This document shows, in pieces, positions 32,847 to 41,246 of a DNA stretch of 46,259 bases. Origin of the DNA: an uncultured SAR86 cluster bacterium (GTDB lineage: Bacteria > Pseudomonadota > Gammaproteobacteria > Magnimaribacterales > Magnimaribacteraceae). The stretch covers positions 1-46,259 of the forward strand of contig CALJGK010000013.1 in assembly GCA_938075195.1 (NCBI GenBank), given 5' to 3'. The translations under genes were made by a program, and so were the position numbers. The notes under the pieces were generated by a model that saw only the letters and a list, made by a program, of their open reading frames with translations, had not been told where the DNA came from and made no database searches. Position 1 is the first letter of the stretch. Every line of letters starts with the position of its first letter.

Positions 32847-34310
32847 ATGATTAGATTAAGTTACTCTTTAAAATTACTTTTAATTGCCACAGTGATAAGT
32901 TTATTGCCTGTTGCATTAGGAGTCTCACCATTAGATTATAAAGGAGCTTCTGTAGAGGCTGCCGAAGACGATCAGAAGAAGAAGAAGAAAAGAAGACGTA
33001 CAAAATTGCCTAGTAAGAAGATGCAGAGGATTCTTCAAACCATGGTTCCTATGATTGAAGAGGAGCAGTGGGAAGCTGCTCTCCTCGCGTTACAGCCAGT
33101 AGCTGTAGTCGATTCTAAGTTTACTAGTACTGATAGATCTAAGATGTATTACTATCAAGGATATATTTTCTTTTCTCAAGAAAAATATGGCCTTGCTGAA
33201 GGTGCCTATAAGAATCTGATGTCTGAAAAAGATTCAACTGATCAAGAGAGGTTAGGGGCTTTATTTTCATTATCGCAGCTTTCATATATTGCTGAAGACT
33301 ATAGATCAGCAATTAATTACCTTCTAGAGTGGTTAGAGTTAGAAGAGCTTCCAAGTTCTGATGGATATGGATTGCTGGCACAAGCTTATTATCAGCTAGA
33401 AGATTTCCAAAAATCAGTTGAAGCCATTGACACCGCAATCAACATTCAAGAATCCCAAGATATTGCAATTAAGGTAGCAGTTCTAGATGCTGAAGGTAAT
33501 GAAACCGGGGAGATGATCGAGACTGGAGAAACACGAAAAGGAGTTGCGAAGGAAAACCATTACCTTTTAAAAATGGCCTTGTATTCTGAGCTGAAGAAAG
33601 ACTTAGAAGTTTTACCTATTTATGAAATTCTAGTTCAGCATTATCCTAAAAAGAGATATTGGACAAACCTTTCAGGTCTATATGGTCAGAGAGATAGACA
33701 AATGGATCAGATGGGAGCTTTAGAAGCTGCTTATGATGATAGGTTGCTAGATAAACAAAGAGAGTTTACTGCTCTCTCTCAATTATTATTCATGTTTGAG
33801 AATCCTCGCAAAGCTGCAAGGGTGATTGAAGACGGATTAAATCAAGGCATTGTAAAAAAAGAAGAAAAGACTCTAAAAGCAGCAGCTCAATACTGGCACG
33901 CTTCTAAGGAACTTGAAAAAGCAAAGCCTTATTATGAAAAGGCTGCTATTAAGTCTAAAGAAGGTGAGCTATATATCTTTTTAGGACAAGTGCATTTTAG
34001 TTTGGATGAATTCTCTGAAGCTGAAAATGCTATCAGACAGGGAATAAAAAAAGGGAAACTTAAGGATGAAGCTGCTGCATTTATGCTGCTAGGGCAAATT
34101 AATTTTGAGAACCAAAAATGGGAATCAGCCATCACTGCCTTTAGAAAATGCATAGACGTAGCTGAAAAACAGTTCGACGACAAGAAAAAGAAACAGAAAG
34201 AGAAAAAGAAAAGAGTCCAAGATCAGGCAAGAAAATGGGTAACTTATACTGAAGGCGAAGAAGAGAGAGTAGAAGCCCTGAAGCTTAAACGAAAGGCTTT
34301 AGGCGTCTAG
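32847..34310 (+). CDS. TPR-repeat protein of the TonB cluster
   Basis: A 487-residue protein with an N-terminal hydrophobic signal or anchor (about 8-28), a Lys/Arg-rich patch (KKKKKRRRTK), and multiple tetratricopeptide repeats through about residue 440 (for example YYQGYIFFSQEKYGLAEGAY and YIFLGQVHFSLDEFSEAENAI). A second basic stretch, KKKKQKEKKKR, is near the C-terminus. In Vibrio TonB2 loci a TPR protein, TtpB, follows tonB2. It is probably periplasmic; its partner is unknown. Its stop overlaps folA by four bases (CTAG). Confidence 0.83.
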   Translation: MIRLSYSLKLLLIATVISLLPVALGVSPLDYKGASVEAAEDDQKKKKKRRRTKLPSKKMQRILQTMVPMIEEEQWEAALLALQPVAVVDSKFTSTDRSKMYYYQGYIFFSQEKYGLAEGAYKNLMSEKDSTDQERLGALFSLSQLSYIAEDYRSAINYLLEWLELEELPSSDGYGLLAQAYYQLEDFQKSVEAIDTAINIQESQDIAIKVAVLDAEGNETGEMIETGETRKGVAKENHYLLKMALYSELKKDLEVLPIYEILVQHYPKKRYWTNLSGLYGQRDRQMDQMGALEAAYDDRLLDKQREFTALSQLLFMFENPRKAARVIEDGLNQGIVKKEEKTLKAAAQYWHASKELEKAKPYYEKAAIKSKEGELYIFLGQVHFSLDEFSEAENAIRQGIKKGKLKDEAAAFMLLGQINFENQKWESAITAFRKCIDVAEKQFDDKKKKQKEKKKRVQDQARKWVTYTEGEEERVEALKLKRKALGV

Positions 34311-34786
34311 ATCTTAAGATATTCTACGAAACTAAATTTAATATCATTCTCGGAGCTGTCCTTTCTAGACACTTCTTTCCATTCTTCATCACTCCATTCC
34401 GGAAAATAAGCATCAGGTGAATCTATATCTAAGCCAACCTCTGTAATAATCAATTTTGTTGCAATAGGCAGGAATTCTTTATAAATATACTCTCCACCTA
34501 TAATATTTATTGTTTTTGAAAATATTTTTGCTTCATCTATTGCATCTTCAACAGAGGTTACTTCCACAACACCTTCTCTATCTTGGGGAGATCTAGTCAT
34601 AACTATGTTTTTTCTATTTGGAAGAGGTCTTCCTATAGAATCAAAGGTAGCTCTGCCCATAATGATCGCACTATTCTGAGTCTTTTCTCTGAAGAACTTA
34701 AGGTCTTCTTTTATATCCCAGGGTATGCCACCATTTTTCCCTATAGCTAAATTTTGATCTACGGCTGCAATTAAAATGATTTCCAT
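34307..34786 (-). CDS. folA: dihydrofolate reductase
   Basis: NADPH-dependent reduction of dihydrofolate to tetrahydrofolate. The N-terminal ILIAAVDQNLAIGKNGGIPWDIKEDL with the active-site acidic residue, IIMGRATFDSIGRPLPNRKNIVMTR, and INIIGGEYIYKEFL are standard. Length is 159 residues. It overlaps the thyA stop by one base (TAATG), pairing the two enzymes of thymidylate synthesis. Confidence 0.96.
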   Translation of the reverse strand: MEIILIAAVDQNLAIGKNGGIPWDIKEDLKFFREKTQNSAIIMGRATFDSIGRPLPNRKNIVMTRSPQDREGVVEVTSVEDAIDEAKIFSKTINIIGGEYIYKEFLPIATKLIITEVGLDIDSPDAYFPEWSDEEWKEVSRKDSSENDIKFSFVEYLKI

Positions 34787-35688
34787 TAAACGGCTATCGG
34801 CGCACTAATAAAAGGATGAGAATCATAATTTAACAATTCAAAATCTTCGTAACTATAATCAAATATAGAAGCCTTTTTATTTATTCTTAATTTAGGGAGT
34901 GTATGCGGTTGTCTAGAAAGCTGTTCTTCAACTTGATCTAAGTGGTTTAGATATATATGAGTGTCTCCTAGCGAATGTACAAATTCCCCAGGCTCTAAGC
35001 CTGTTACTGAAGCTATCATACAAGTCAGTAGTCCATAGGAAGCTATGTTGTAGGGCACGCCTAAGAATACATCGGCACTCCTTTGATACAACTGGCAGGA
35101 AAGTTTATTTTCGTTTACATAAAACTGGAATAAGGTATGACAAGGTGGCAGCCCAGACTTGATCATTATTGGAATTTCTTTAGGGTTCCAGGCTGAAACT
35201 ATATGACGCCGAGAGTTTGGATTACTTTTAATATCTTCAATGACTTGACTCAGTTGATCTATGCCTTCGAAATCTCTCCATTGTTTACCATAGACAGGCC
35301 CTAGATCGCCATACTGTTCACAAAATCTATCATCCTCTTTTATAAGCTCTATAAATTCGCCTAACTTTGCCTTCCATTCACTAGAGTGCATAGTAATTTT
35401 ATCTGCTTGGCCGGTTGTTTCTAGCCAACTCTGAAAAGGCCATTCATTCCATATATTCACCTTATTCTTAACTAAATATCTTATGTTCGTATCTCCATTT
35501 ATGAACCAAAGGAGTTCGTGGAGAATTGCATCAAAGTTAACTTTTTTAGTAGTCACAAGTGGAAAGCCATCTTGTAAATTGAACCTCATTTGGTGGCCAA
35601 AAATACTGATTGTCCCAGTCCCCGTTCTGTCCTCTTTCTTGGTACCCTGAGTTTTAATTTCTTTAAGTAAATCTAAATATTGTTCCAT
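34786..35688 (-). CDS. thyA: thymidylate synthase
   Basis: Converts dUMP to dTMP with methylene-tetrahydrofolate. The nucleophilic cysteine lies in [31 protein letters not shown] and [13 protein letters not shown] are typical. Length is 300 residues against 264 in E. coli. The extra part is an insertion around residues 85-120 ([14 protein letters not shown]), like that of Lactobacillus ThyA. A start at the second codon (ATG, 35688) is preferred over TTG at 35691. It lies directly after lgt. Confidence 0.97.
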   Translation of the reverse strand: MEQYLDLLKEIKTQGTKKEDRTGTGTISIFGHQMRFNLQDGFPLVTTKKVNFDAILHELLWFINGDTNIRYLVKNKVNIWNEWPFQSWLETTGQADKITMHSSEWKAKLGEFIELIKEDDRFCEQYGDLGPVYGKQWRDFEGIDQLSQVIEDIKSNPNSRRHIVSAWNPKEIPIMIKSGLPPCHTLFQFYVNENKLSCQLYQRSADVFLGVPYNIASYGLLTCMIASVTGLEPGEFVHSLGDTHIYLNHLDQVEEQLSRQPHTLPKLRINKKASIFDYSYEDFELLNYDSHPFISAPIAV

Positions 35689-35692
35689 CAAT

Positions 35693-36463
35693 TTAAGTTT
35701 GTTTTCTGTACGAATAATAAATTAGAATTATTCCAATTACTATCATGGGTAAGCAGAGCATCTGTCCCCTAGTTAAAATATCAAAGGCGGTAAAACCAAT
35801 ATGTTGATCAGGTGTCCTGAAGAACTCAGTGAGGAACCTTATCAAGCCATAACCTAGAAGAAAATGACCTGAAATATTCATAGTAGGTTTTGGTTTCTTT
35901 GCAATCCAAAGCATATAGATAAAAAGTAAAATTCCTTCCCCAAAAGCCTGATAGAGTTGGGAAGGATGCCTAGTCATACCAAGAGGATCAGAGGGAAAAA
36001 TAACACCCCAACTCCAATCAGTCGGTCTGCCAAGTAATTCAGAGTTCATAAAATTTCCTAATCGAACAAACCCAAGACCAGGTGGAACAAAAGGAGCGAC
36101 TCTATCCATTAACCAAAAGAAATCAACCTTCCAGCTCTTTGATAACCAAAAACAAGCAATTAATACACCAACTAGCCCGCCATGAAAAGATAGACCGCCT
36201 TGCCAAATAAAAAATATAGAGAAAGGATTGTTAATGAATTGATCTATAGAGTAAAAAAATACATAACCGGCCCTGCCTCCCATTATTGCTCCTAGAAGGC
36301 TATAAAACATTAAATCGCTGACTTGATCTAAATTTAAATTCTTTTGATATCGTCTTATCAGAAAATAAATAGCATAAAATGCGGCCAGCCAAGTTAGTCC
36401 ATACCATCTTATGGCAATAGGCCCAATTTGAAGTGCTACTGGATCGATTTCAGGTAGTATCAT
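35693..36463 (-). CDS. lgt: prolipoprotein diacylglyceryl transferase
   Basis: Inner-membrane enzyme adding diacylglycerol to lipobox cysteines, the first step of lipoprotein maturation. It would act on, for example, the DctP lipoprotein in this window. The catalytic HGGLVGV motif and [23 protein letters not shown] signature are present, with several membrane helices; 256 residues is normal. It overlaps the upstream symporter stop by one base (TAATG). lgt-thyA-folA order is common in gammaproteobacteria. Confidence 0.95.
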   Translation of the reverse strand: MILPEIDPVALQIGPIAIRWYGLTWLAAFYAIYFLIRRYQKNLNLDQVSDLMFYSLLGAIMGGRAGYVFFYSIDQFINNPFSIFFIWQGGLSFHGGLVGVLIACFWLSKSWKVDFFWLMDRVAPFVPPGLGFVRLGNFMNSELLGRPTDWSWGVIFPSDPLGMTRHPSQLYQAFGEGILLFIYMLWIAKKPKPTMNISGHFLLGYGLIRFLTEFFRTPDQHIGFTAFDILTRGQMLCLPMIVIGIILIYYSYRKQT

Positions 36464-38211
36464 TAAGGTCTTCTAATGTCATCAACCAGTTCTAAAACTT
36501 CGTCTGGAGGAGGTTTTGTTAAGCTTGAGACAGATAAAGCAATAATAAAATTTAATAGCATGCCAACACTGCCAATGCCTTCAGGAGAAATTCCCATGAA
36601 CCAGAAATCACTATTATTTATTTCAGGGTTAATAAACTTAAAGTAGATAATATAAGACGCAGTAAATATGAGTCCTAGCAGCATTCCCGTAATTGCTCCT
36701 TCTTTGTTGAGTCTTTTATAGAATATTCCAAGGAAAAGTGCAGGAAAGAAAGTTGCGGCCGCAAGTCCGAATGCAAAAGCAACAACCTGAGCTACAAAAG
36801 CAGGGGGGTAAATGCCAAATATACCGGCAATGCCAATAGCTACAGCAGCAGACATCCTTGCATACCTCAGTTCTTGCTTCTCAGTAATTTGAGGCATGTA
36901 AGTTTTTTTCAATAGATCATGGGAAACTGATGAAGATATCACAAGCAATAAACCAGCAGCTGTAGATAGGGCTGCAGCGAGACCTCCTGCTGCAACTAGT
37001 GCAATTACCCATCCAGGCAATTGAGCAATTTCAGGGTTTGCTAATACGATGATATCTCTGTCAATATAGATTTCATTCTCATTAGAGAGATTAGGTTCAT
37101 TCTGCAAAAGCCTTTCACCATACTCACCTCTTTCATCTAGATATTTAGGTTTAACATCTTCAAGAGCACTTCCAGAGGAATATTTTATTTTTCCATCTTC
37201 GTTTTTATCTTGCCAAGCGATTAATCCTATTTCTTCCCAGTTTTTAAACCAACTTGGAGAAGTGCTATAAGGTTGATCTTGAATGGAATCAATTAAATTC
37301 ATTCTAGCAAAAGCAGAGACTGCAGGTGCAGTAGTATACAAAAGAGCTATAAATATCAGAGCATACCCTGCTGACTGTCTTGCAGCGCCTACACTCGGAA
37401 CGGTGAAGAACCTTACGATGACATGAGGTAAACCTGCCGTTCCAAACATTAATGCTGCAGTTATACAAAATATATCGATATTCGTTTTTACATTTTCAGT
37501 ATAGGCAACAAAACCCAGATCTCTTGTAACCCGATCAAGTTTATCTAGAAGATATATTGGGCTGTCAACAAGTGTACTGCCAAATCCAATTTGAGGTATG
37601 ACTTGACCTGTCATTAGGATTGAAATAAATATCGCTGGAACGAGATAAGCAAAAATCAAAACACAATATTGTGCAACCTGAGTATAGGTGATGCCTTTCA
37701 TGCCACCTAACACTGCATAGAAAAATACGATTGCCATTCCGATAATTACACCCGTGTTGATATCCACCTCTAGAAATCTTGAGAAAACAATACCGACCCC
37801 TCTCATTTGGCCTGCTATGTATGTGAACGATATGAAAATAAGGCACAAAACTGCTAATTTTCTGGCTGTTGAAGAATAATATCTTTCCCCAATGAAATCA
37901 GGAACTGTAAATTTTCCAAATTTTCTTAGATACGGAGCTAGCAATAATGCCAGTAAAACATATCCACCCGTCCAGCCCATTAAATACACCGAACCATCTT
38001 TTCCTAAAAAAGCAATGAGTCCTGCCATAGAAAGAAAAGAAGCAGCTGACATCCAATCTGCTGCAGTAGCCATACCGTTTGCAATAGGGTGAACCCCTTT
38101 TCCTGCAACATAGAAGTCATTTGTTGATTTTGCTCTAGACCATAAAGCAATTCCGATATAAAGAGTAAATGTGGCTCCCACAAAGATATAGGTTAGCAAT
38201 TGAGTAGTCAT
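36463..38211 (-). CDS. sodium:solute symporter, VC_2705 subfamily (acetate permease-like)
   Basis: SSS-family transporter of 582 residues, with about 12-13 membrane helices and the family segments ADWMSAASFLSMAG, RYYSSTARK and LAAALSTAAGLLLVISSS. A hydrophilic insertion at about 305-395 contains DKNEDGKIKY (D335, N337, D339, G340), which resembles part of an EF-hand calcium loop but lacks the last acidic ligand. Partner gene DUF4212 lies directly upstream with an ATGA overlap, which fixes it in the VC_2705/DUF4212 pair, related to ActP. Substrate is probably a small carboxylate, inferred from relatives. Confidence 0.88.
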   Translation of the reverse strand: MTTQLLTYIFVGATFTLYIGIALWSRAKSTNDFYVAGKGVHPIANGMATAADWMSAASFLSMAGLIAFLGKDGSVYLMGWTGGYVLLALLLAPYLRKFGKFTVPDFIGERYYSSTARKLAVLCLIFISFTYIAGQMRGVGIVFSRFLEVDINTGVIIGMAIVFFYAVLGGMKGITYTQVAQYCVLIFAYLVPAIFISILMTGQVIPQIGFGSTLVDSPIYLLDKLDRVTRDLGFVAYTENVKTNIDIFCITAALMFGTAGLPHVIVRFFTVPSVGAARQSAGYALIFIALLYTTAPAVSAFARMNLIDSIQDQPYSTSPSWFKNWEEIGLIAWQDKNEDGKIKYSSGSALEDVKPKYLDERGEYGERLLQNEPNLSNENEIYIDRDIIVLANPEIAQLPGWVIALVAAGGLAAALSTAAGLLLVISSSVSHDLLKKTYMPQITEKQELRYARMSAAVAIGIAGIFGIYPPAFVAQVVAFAFGLAAATFFPALFLGIFYKRLNKEGAITGMLLGLIFTASYIIYFKFINPEINNSDFWFMGISPEGIGSVGMLLNFIIALSVSSLTKPPPDEVLELVDDIRRP

Positions 38212-38465
38212 GAATCCTCTTCTTCAGAAAATTTCTTATCAAGTCTTTTCATGAGCCAAACATAAAGAAAAATAAGTATCACGAAAATATAGATACTCCC
38301 TTGTTGGGCAAACCAAAAGCCTAATTTAAAACCGCCAAATTTTATTTGATCAAGATAATCCGAAAAAATTATTCCAAAACCAAAAGACGATATAAACCAA
38401 ATTACTAGAAGTGAAATAACTATCTTAAGGTTCGCTTTCCAGTATTTATTATTTTTTTTGTTCAT
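38208..38465 (-). CDS. DUF4212 small symporter subunit
   Basis: An 85-residue protein with two membrane helices. The family pattern is clear: YWKANLKIVISLLVIW at the start, SFGFGIIFSDYLD, and GFKLGFWFAQQGSIYIFVILIF. It regularly accompanies VC_2705-type sodium symporters and is thought to be their accessory subunit. Its stop overlaps the symporter start by four bases, and it begins one base after the TSUP gene stops. Confidence 0.9.
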   Translation of the reverse strand: MNKKNNKYWKANLKIVISLLVIWFISSFGFGIIFSDYLDQIKFGGFKLGFWFAQQGSIYIFVILIFLYVWLMKRLDKKFSEEEDS

Positions 38466-39251
38466 TTATCGCATCAAGAGATTCAGAGCCATTATCATAA
38501 CTAAAAAAGCAAAGCCTATTCTTAATTTTTTTTGTTTCATGCGATGGGCAATATTTACTCCGTATTTAGCGGTTAACGAGCTCATCAGCCCTACAATGAT
38601 TGTGGCGGGTAGATAGATATACCCAATACTGTTATCTGGTAAATTAATATTTCCATATCCAATAACAATATAAGAGATTGATCCTGCCAGAGCGATTGGA
38701 ATGCCACAGGCGGCAGAAGTCCCTATTGCATTCATCATCTTAAGCCCTCTGTGATAGAAGTAAGGAACTGAAAATATACCACCTCCAATTCCAAAAACAC
38801 CAGATAGCCAACCAATACCTGCGCCCGCTATAACTGGACCTGCTAAATTTGTCTTAGGGTTTTGAGATGGAGGCGGAAATTCAAATATTAATTGAATAGA
38901 TGCAACAACCAAGAAAAGCGAAACTAATCCTTGAAGGGTACTACTTTCTATATAGCCTGCTGTAATGCCTCCAAGGCTAGATCCAATTACTATACTTGGT
39001 GCTACTATCCTTATTAGCTTCCAGTTTACTGCTCCTTTGGTGTTATGAGAGAAAGTAGAAGAGATTGAACTGAAGGCTATGACGCCAAGAGAACTTCCTA
39101 AAACCATATGTGATAGAATTTCTTCAGGAAATCCAAGAAAGGCAAAGATATAAAAGAATGTAGGAATAATGATTATTCCACCACCAATACCAAATAACCC
39201 AGCTAAAACACCTGAGAATGTACCAAGTAAAAAATAGAGTAGAATTTCCAA
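38466..39251 (-). CDS. TauE/SafE (TSUP) family permease
   Basis: Membrane protein of 261 residues with two homologous halves, each starting at a glycine-rich repeat: GLFGIGGGIIIIPTFF near residue 20 and GVFGIGGGIFSVPYFY near residue 160. TSUP proteins export or import sulfonates, sulfite or other organic anions; substrate unknown. The start appears to be TTG. Position next to lgt/thyA/rppH matches other gammaproteobacterial gene orders. It heads the minus-strand operon TSUP-DUF4212-SSS-lgt-thyA-folA. Confidence 0.87.
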   Translation of the reverse strand: MEILLYFLLGTFSGVLAGLFGIGGGIIIIPTFFYIFAFLGFPEEILSHMVLGSSLGVIAFSSISSTFSHNTKGAVNWKLIRIVAPSIVIGSSLGGITAGYIESSTLQGLVSLFLVVASIQLIFEFPPPSQNPKTNLAGPVIAGAGIGWLSGVFGIGGGIFSVPYFYHRGLKMMNAIGTSAACGIPIALAGSISYIVIGYGNINLPDNSIGYIYLPATIIVGLMSSLTAKYGVNIAHRMKQKKLRIGFAFLVMIMALNLLMR

Positions 39252-39292
39252 TTCTCAATTTTATCATTAAGTCCTTCTTCGCTCTTTAATTT

Positions 39293-40066
39293 ATGTGTTT
39301 AATTGCTTTATCTGTAGAAAAATCTAAAGATTGGCAAGGTAAGGATTCTTATTTTTTTAAGATTGTTGCTAACAGAGATGAATATCATGAGAGACAAACT
39401 ACCGGTATGCACTGGTGGCCAAATCAGTCCATACTTGCCGGTAGAGATGAAGTTGCTGGAGGTACTTGGCTTGGCACAAACCGAGAAGGAAAGTTTGCTG
39501 CAATTACTAATCTTAAGGAAAACAATAATAATAAATATCAGGTTTCTAGAGGATCGCTTGTTACAGGATTTCTTGAATCTCAATTATCTGCAAAGGCTTA
39601 TTTAGAAGAACTCGAGGCAGAAAAAGAGGAATATGCAGGCTTTAACCTCATTGTTGGTGATAAAAATGGGTTATTTTACTTATGTAATAGACTAGAAGGA
39701 ATCTTCTTTATATCAGAAGGCACACATGCTTTAGGGAACTTAACACTAAACGCTTCAACCAAGAAAGCCGAAGCAATAAGGCATGACTTAAATGACATTT
39801 TGCATGAAGGTTTTACAGCAGAGAAAGCCTTTAACGTTATGAAGAAAGAATATGGAAATCTTCACGAAAAAACAAAGAAAGAACTTCAGATAAGAGATGG
39901 AGAGGAAATTCCTTATAGATTTATTAGATCTCCTATATACGGCACTAGGTGTACGACTGTATTTACTTCCAGTCCATCGGGCGATGTATCTATTTCAGAG
40001 CTAACTTATTTAAAAGAAGGAATAGAAGGTTCGAGTGTTGATTTTTCTTTTAGCATTAAAGATTAG
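39293..40066 (+). CDS. NRDE family protein (TANGO2-like)
   Basis: 257 residues with the defining NRDEYHER motif near residue 27, MCLIALS at the N-terminus, GGTWLGTNREGKFAAITN, and the C-terminal FIRSPIYGTRCTTVF. The mature N-terminal Cys2 could act as an Ntn-type nucleophile, but activity is not established. Human TANGO2 has been linked to heme handling and lipid metabolism. Its stop overlaps rppH by four bases (TTAG). Confidence 0.9.
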   Translation: MCLIALSVEKSKDWQGKDSYFFKIVANRDEYHERQTTGMHWWPNQSILAGRDEVAGGTWLGTNREGKFAAITNLKENNNNKYQVSRGSLVTGFLESQLSAKAYLEELEAEKEEYAGFNLIVGDKNGLFYLCNRLEGIFFISEGTHALGNLTLNASTKKAEAIRHDLNDILHEGFTAEKAFNVMKKEYGNLHEKTKKELQIRDGEEIPYRFIRSPIYGTRCTTVFTSSPSGDVSISELTYLKEGIEGSSVDFSFSIKD

Positions 40067-40557
40067 TTATTTCTTATGTAATCAGCATAAAAGGGAAGAA
40101 AATCTTTTAAAACCTTTCTGTAGGCATCTCTTTTGAAATCTACTCCTGAACCGACTGGATGCCAGTAGCTTGCCCAAGTCCATTCGGTAAACTCTATCTG
40201 ACTATGGAGATTTAAGTTAATGTCATCATCTTGTCCTAGGAATTTCGCCAAAAACCATTTCTGAGTTTGGCCTTTAAAATTTCTATTCTTTAGAGAAAAA
40301 TATTTTGGAATTTTTTCTTTTGGTACATCGTATTTGATCCATCTGTCATTTTCTTTAATGATTTTAATTTGGTTTTTATGCAGTCCTACTTCTTCATAAG
40401 TTTCTCTAATAATAGCTTTTTCAGGAGACTCTCCTTCATCTATTCCTCCTTGAGGGAACTGCCATCCATCTCCTGTCTTTCTTTTGCACCAGAGAAGCTT
40501 ACCTTCTTGATTAAAAATAATTATGCCAGCATTTGGTCTGTATAATGTTTTTTCCAT
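40063..40557 (-). CDS. rppH: RNA pyrophosphohydrolase (Nudix)
   Basis: Removes pyrophosphate from 5'-triphosphorylated RNA, starting decay. YRPNAGIIIFN at the N-terminus, WQFPQGGIDEGESPEKAIIRETYEEVGL (complete Nudix box) and the C-terminal KRDAYRKVLKDF are RppH-specific. Length (164 residues) matches. AAGGA lies eight bases before the ATG. It diverges from the HAD gene with only 35 bases between starts. Confidence 0.95.
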   Translation of the reverse strand: MEKTLYRPNAGIIIFNQEGKLLWCKRKTGDGWQFPQGGIDEGESPEKAIIRETYEEVGLHKNQIKIIKENDRWIKYDVPKEKIPKYFSLKNRNFKGQTQKWFLAKFLGQDDDINLNLHSQIEFTEWTWASYWHPVGSGVDFKRDAYRKVLKDFLPFYADYIRNN

Positions 40558-40576
40558 ACTTTTATCCTTACCTGCA

Positions 40577-40585
40577 TATAATAAT
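40577..40585. promoter_or_regulatory. overlapping bidirectional -10 elements, rppH/HAD
   Basis: In the 35-base divergent spacer, TATAAT (40577-40582, plus) overlaps TATTAT on the minus strand (40585-40580). Transcripts would begin about 10 bases past each element. The HAD mRNA would be leaderless or nearly so, and rppH would have about a 16-base leader. -35 elements would lie inside the opposite genes and were not confirmed. Confidence 0.4.
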
Positions 40586-40592
40586 AAAAAAA

Positions 40593-41246
40593 ATGAAATT
40601 AGTTTTATTTGATTTAGATGACACCCTCTTTGATGGCGATACCGAAGGAGAGTGGGTGAAGTTTATGGATCAAAACGGCTTTATTACTGATAATCTATTC
40701 TTTGAAAGGATGGAAGTTTTTACAGATAGTTATAGAAGGGGAGAGCTAGATGTCATCGAATATTCGGAGTTTCTTTTAAGCCCTCTAAAGGGGAAAAAGC
40801 TGTCAGGGCTAAAGGAATCAATAAAAATATTTTCAGCTGACGTGGTTAGCAGACTCACCGATGATTTAACTATCAAACTCTTAAAGCGTCATGCAGGTGA
40901 TAAAAAAATTCTTACCTCAGGTTCTTTATCTTTTCTAGTTCAGGACATTGCTAATCATTTAGGTATTGAGGATAGTTTTGGAACTGATGCTGAGTATGCA
41001 GGAGATCGATTTACTGGAAAAATAGCGGGGATACCTAATTTTTCAGAAGAAAAAGTAAGAAGAATAAAAATCTGGATGGAATCAAGGCAATTTGAAAAAA
41101 TTTATGCCTATTCTGATTCTATACATGATCTTCCTTTACTTCAGTTTGCCGATATTTCTACAGCTGTAAATCCAGACAAGAAACTTAGGAAAGAAGCAGA
41201 GAAAAGATCATGGTCTATCGATGATGAAAGGATCTCTTACTCGTAG
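40593..41246 (+). CDS. HAD-IB family phosphatase (SerB/HisN-like)
   Basis: Haloacid dehalogenase-like hydrolase of 217 residues from the ATG at 40593 ([13 protein letters not shown]); the in-frame upstream ATG at 40533 lies inside rppH and adds a non-family leader. Motif I is FDLDDTLF, motif II is LTSGS, and motif IV is [11 protein letters not shown]. This HAD-IB group includes phosphoserine and histidinol-phosphate phosphatases and is often beside rppH in Pseudomonas-like genomes. Substrate not determined. Confidence 0.85.
   Translation: MKLVLFDLDDTLFDGDTEGEWVKFMDQNGFITDNLFFERMEVFTDSYRRGELDVIEYSEFLLSPLKGKKLSGLKESIKIFSADVVSRLTDDLTIKLLKRHAGDKKILTSGSLSFLVQDIANHLGIEDSFGTDAEYAGDRFTGKIAGIPNFSEEKVRRIKIWMESRQFEKIYAYSDSIHDLPLLQFADISTAVNPDKKLRKEAEKRSWSIDDERISYS

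Noticed and set aside
40533-40592. Upstream ATG of the HAD gene, inside rppH
   Set aside because: It adds 20 hydrophobic residues before the motif-I strand; the ATG at 40593 gives the normal HAD N-terminus.
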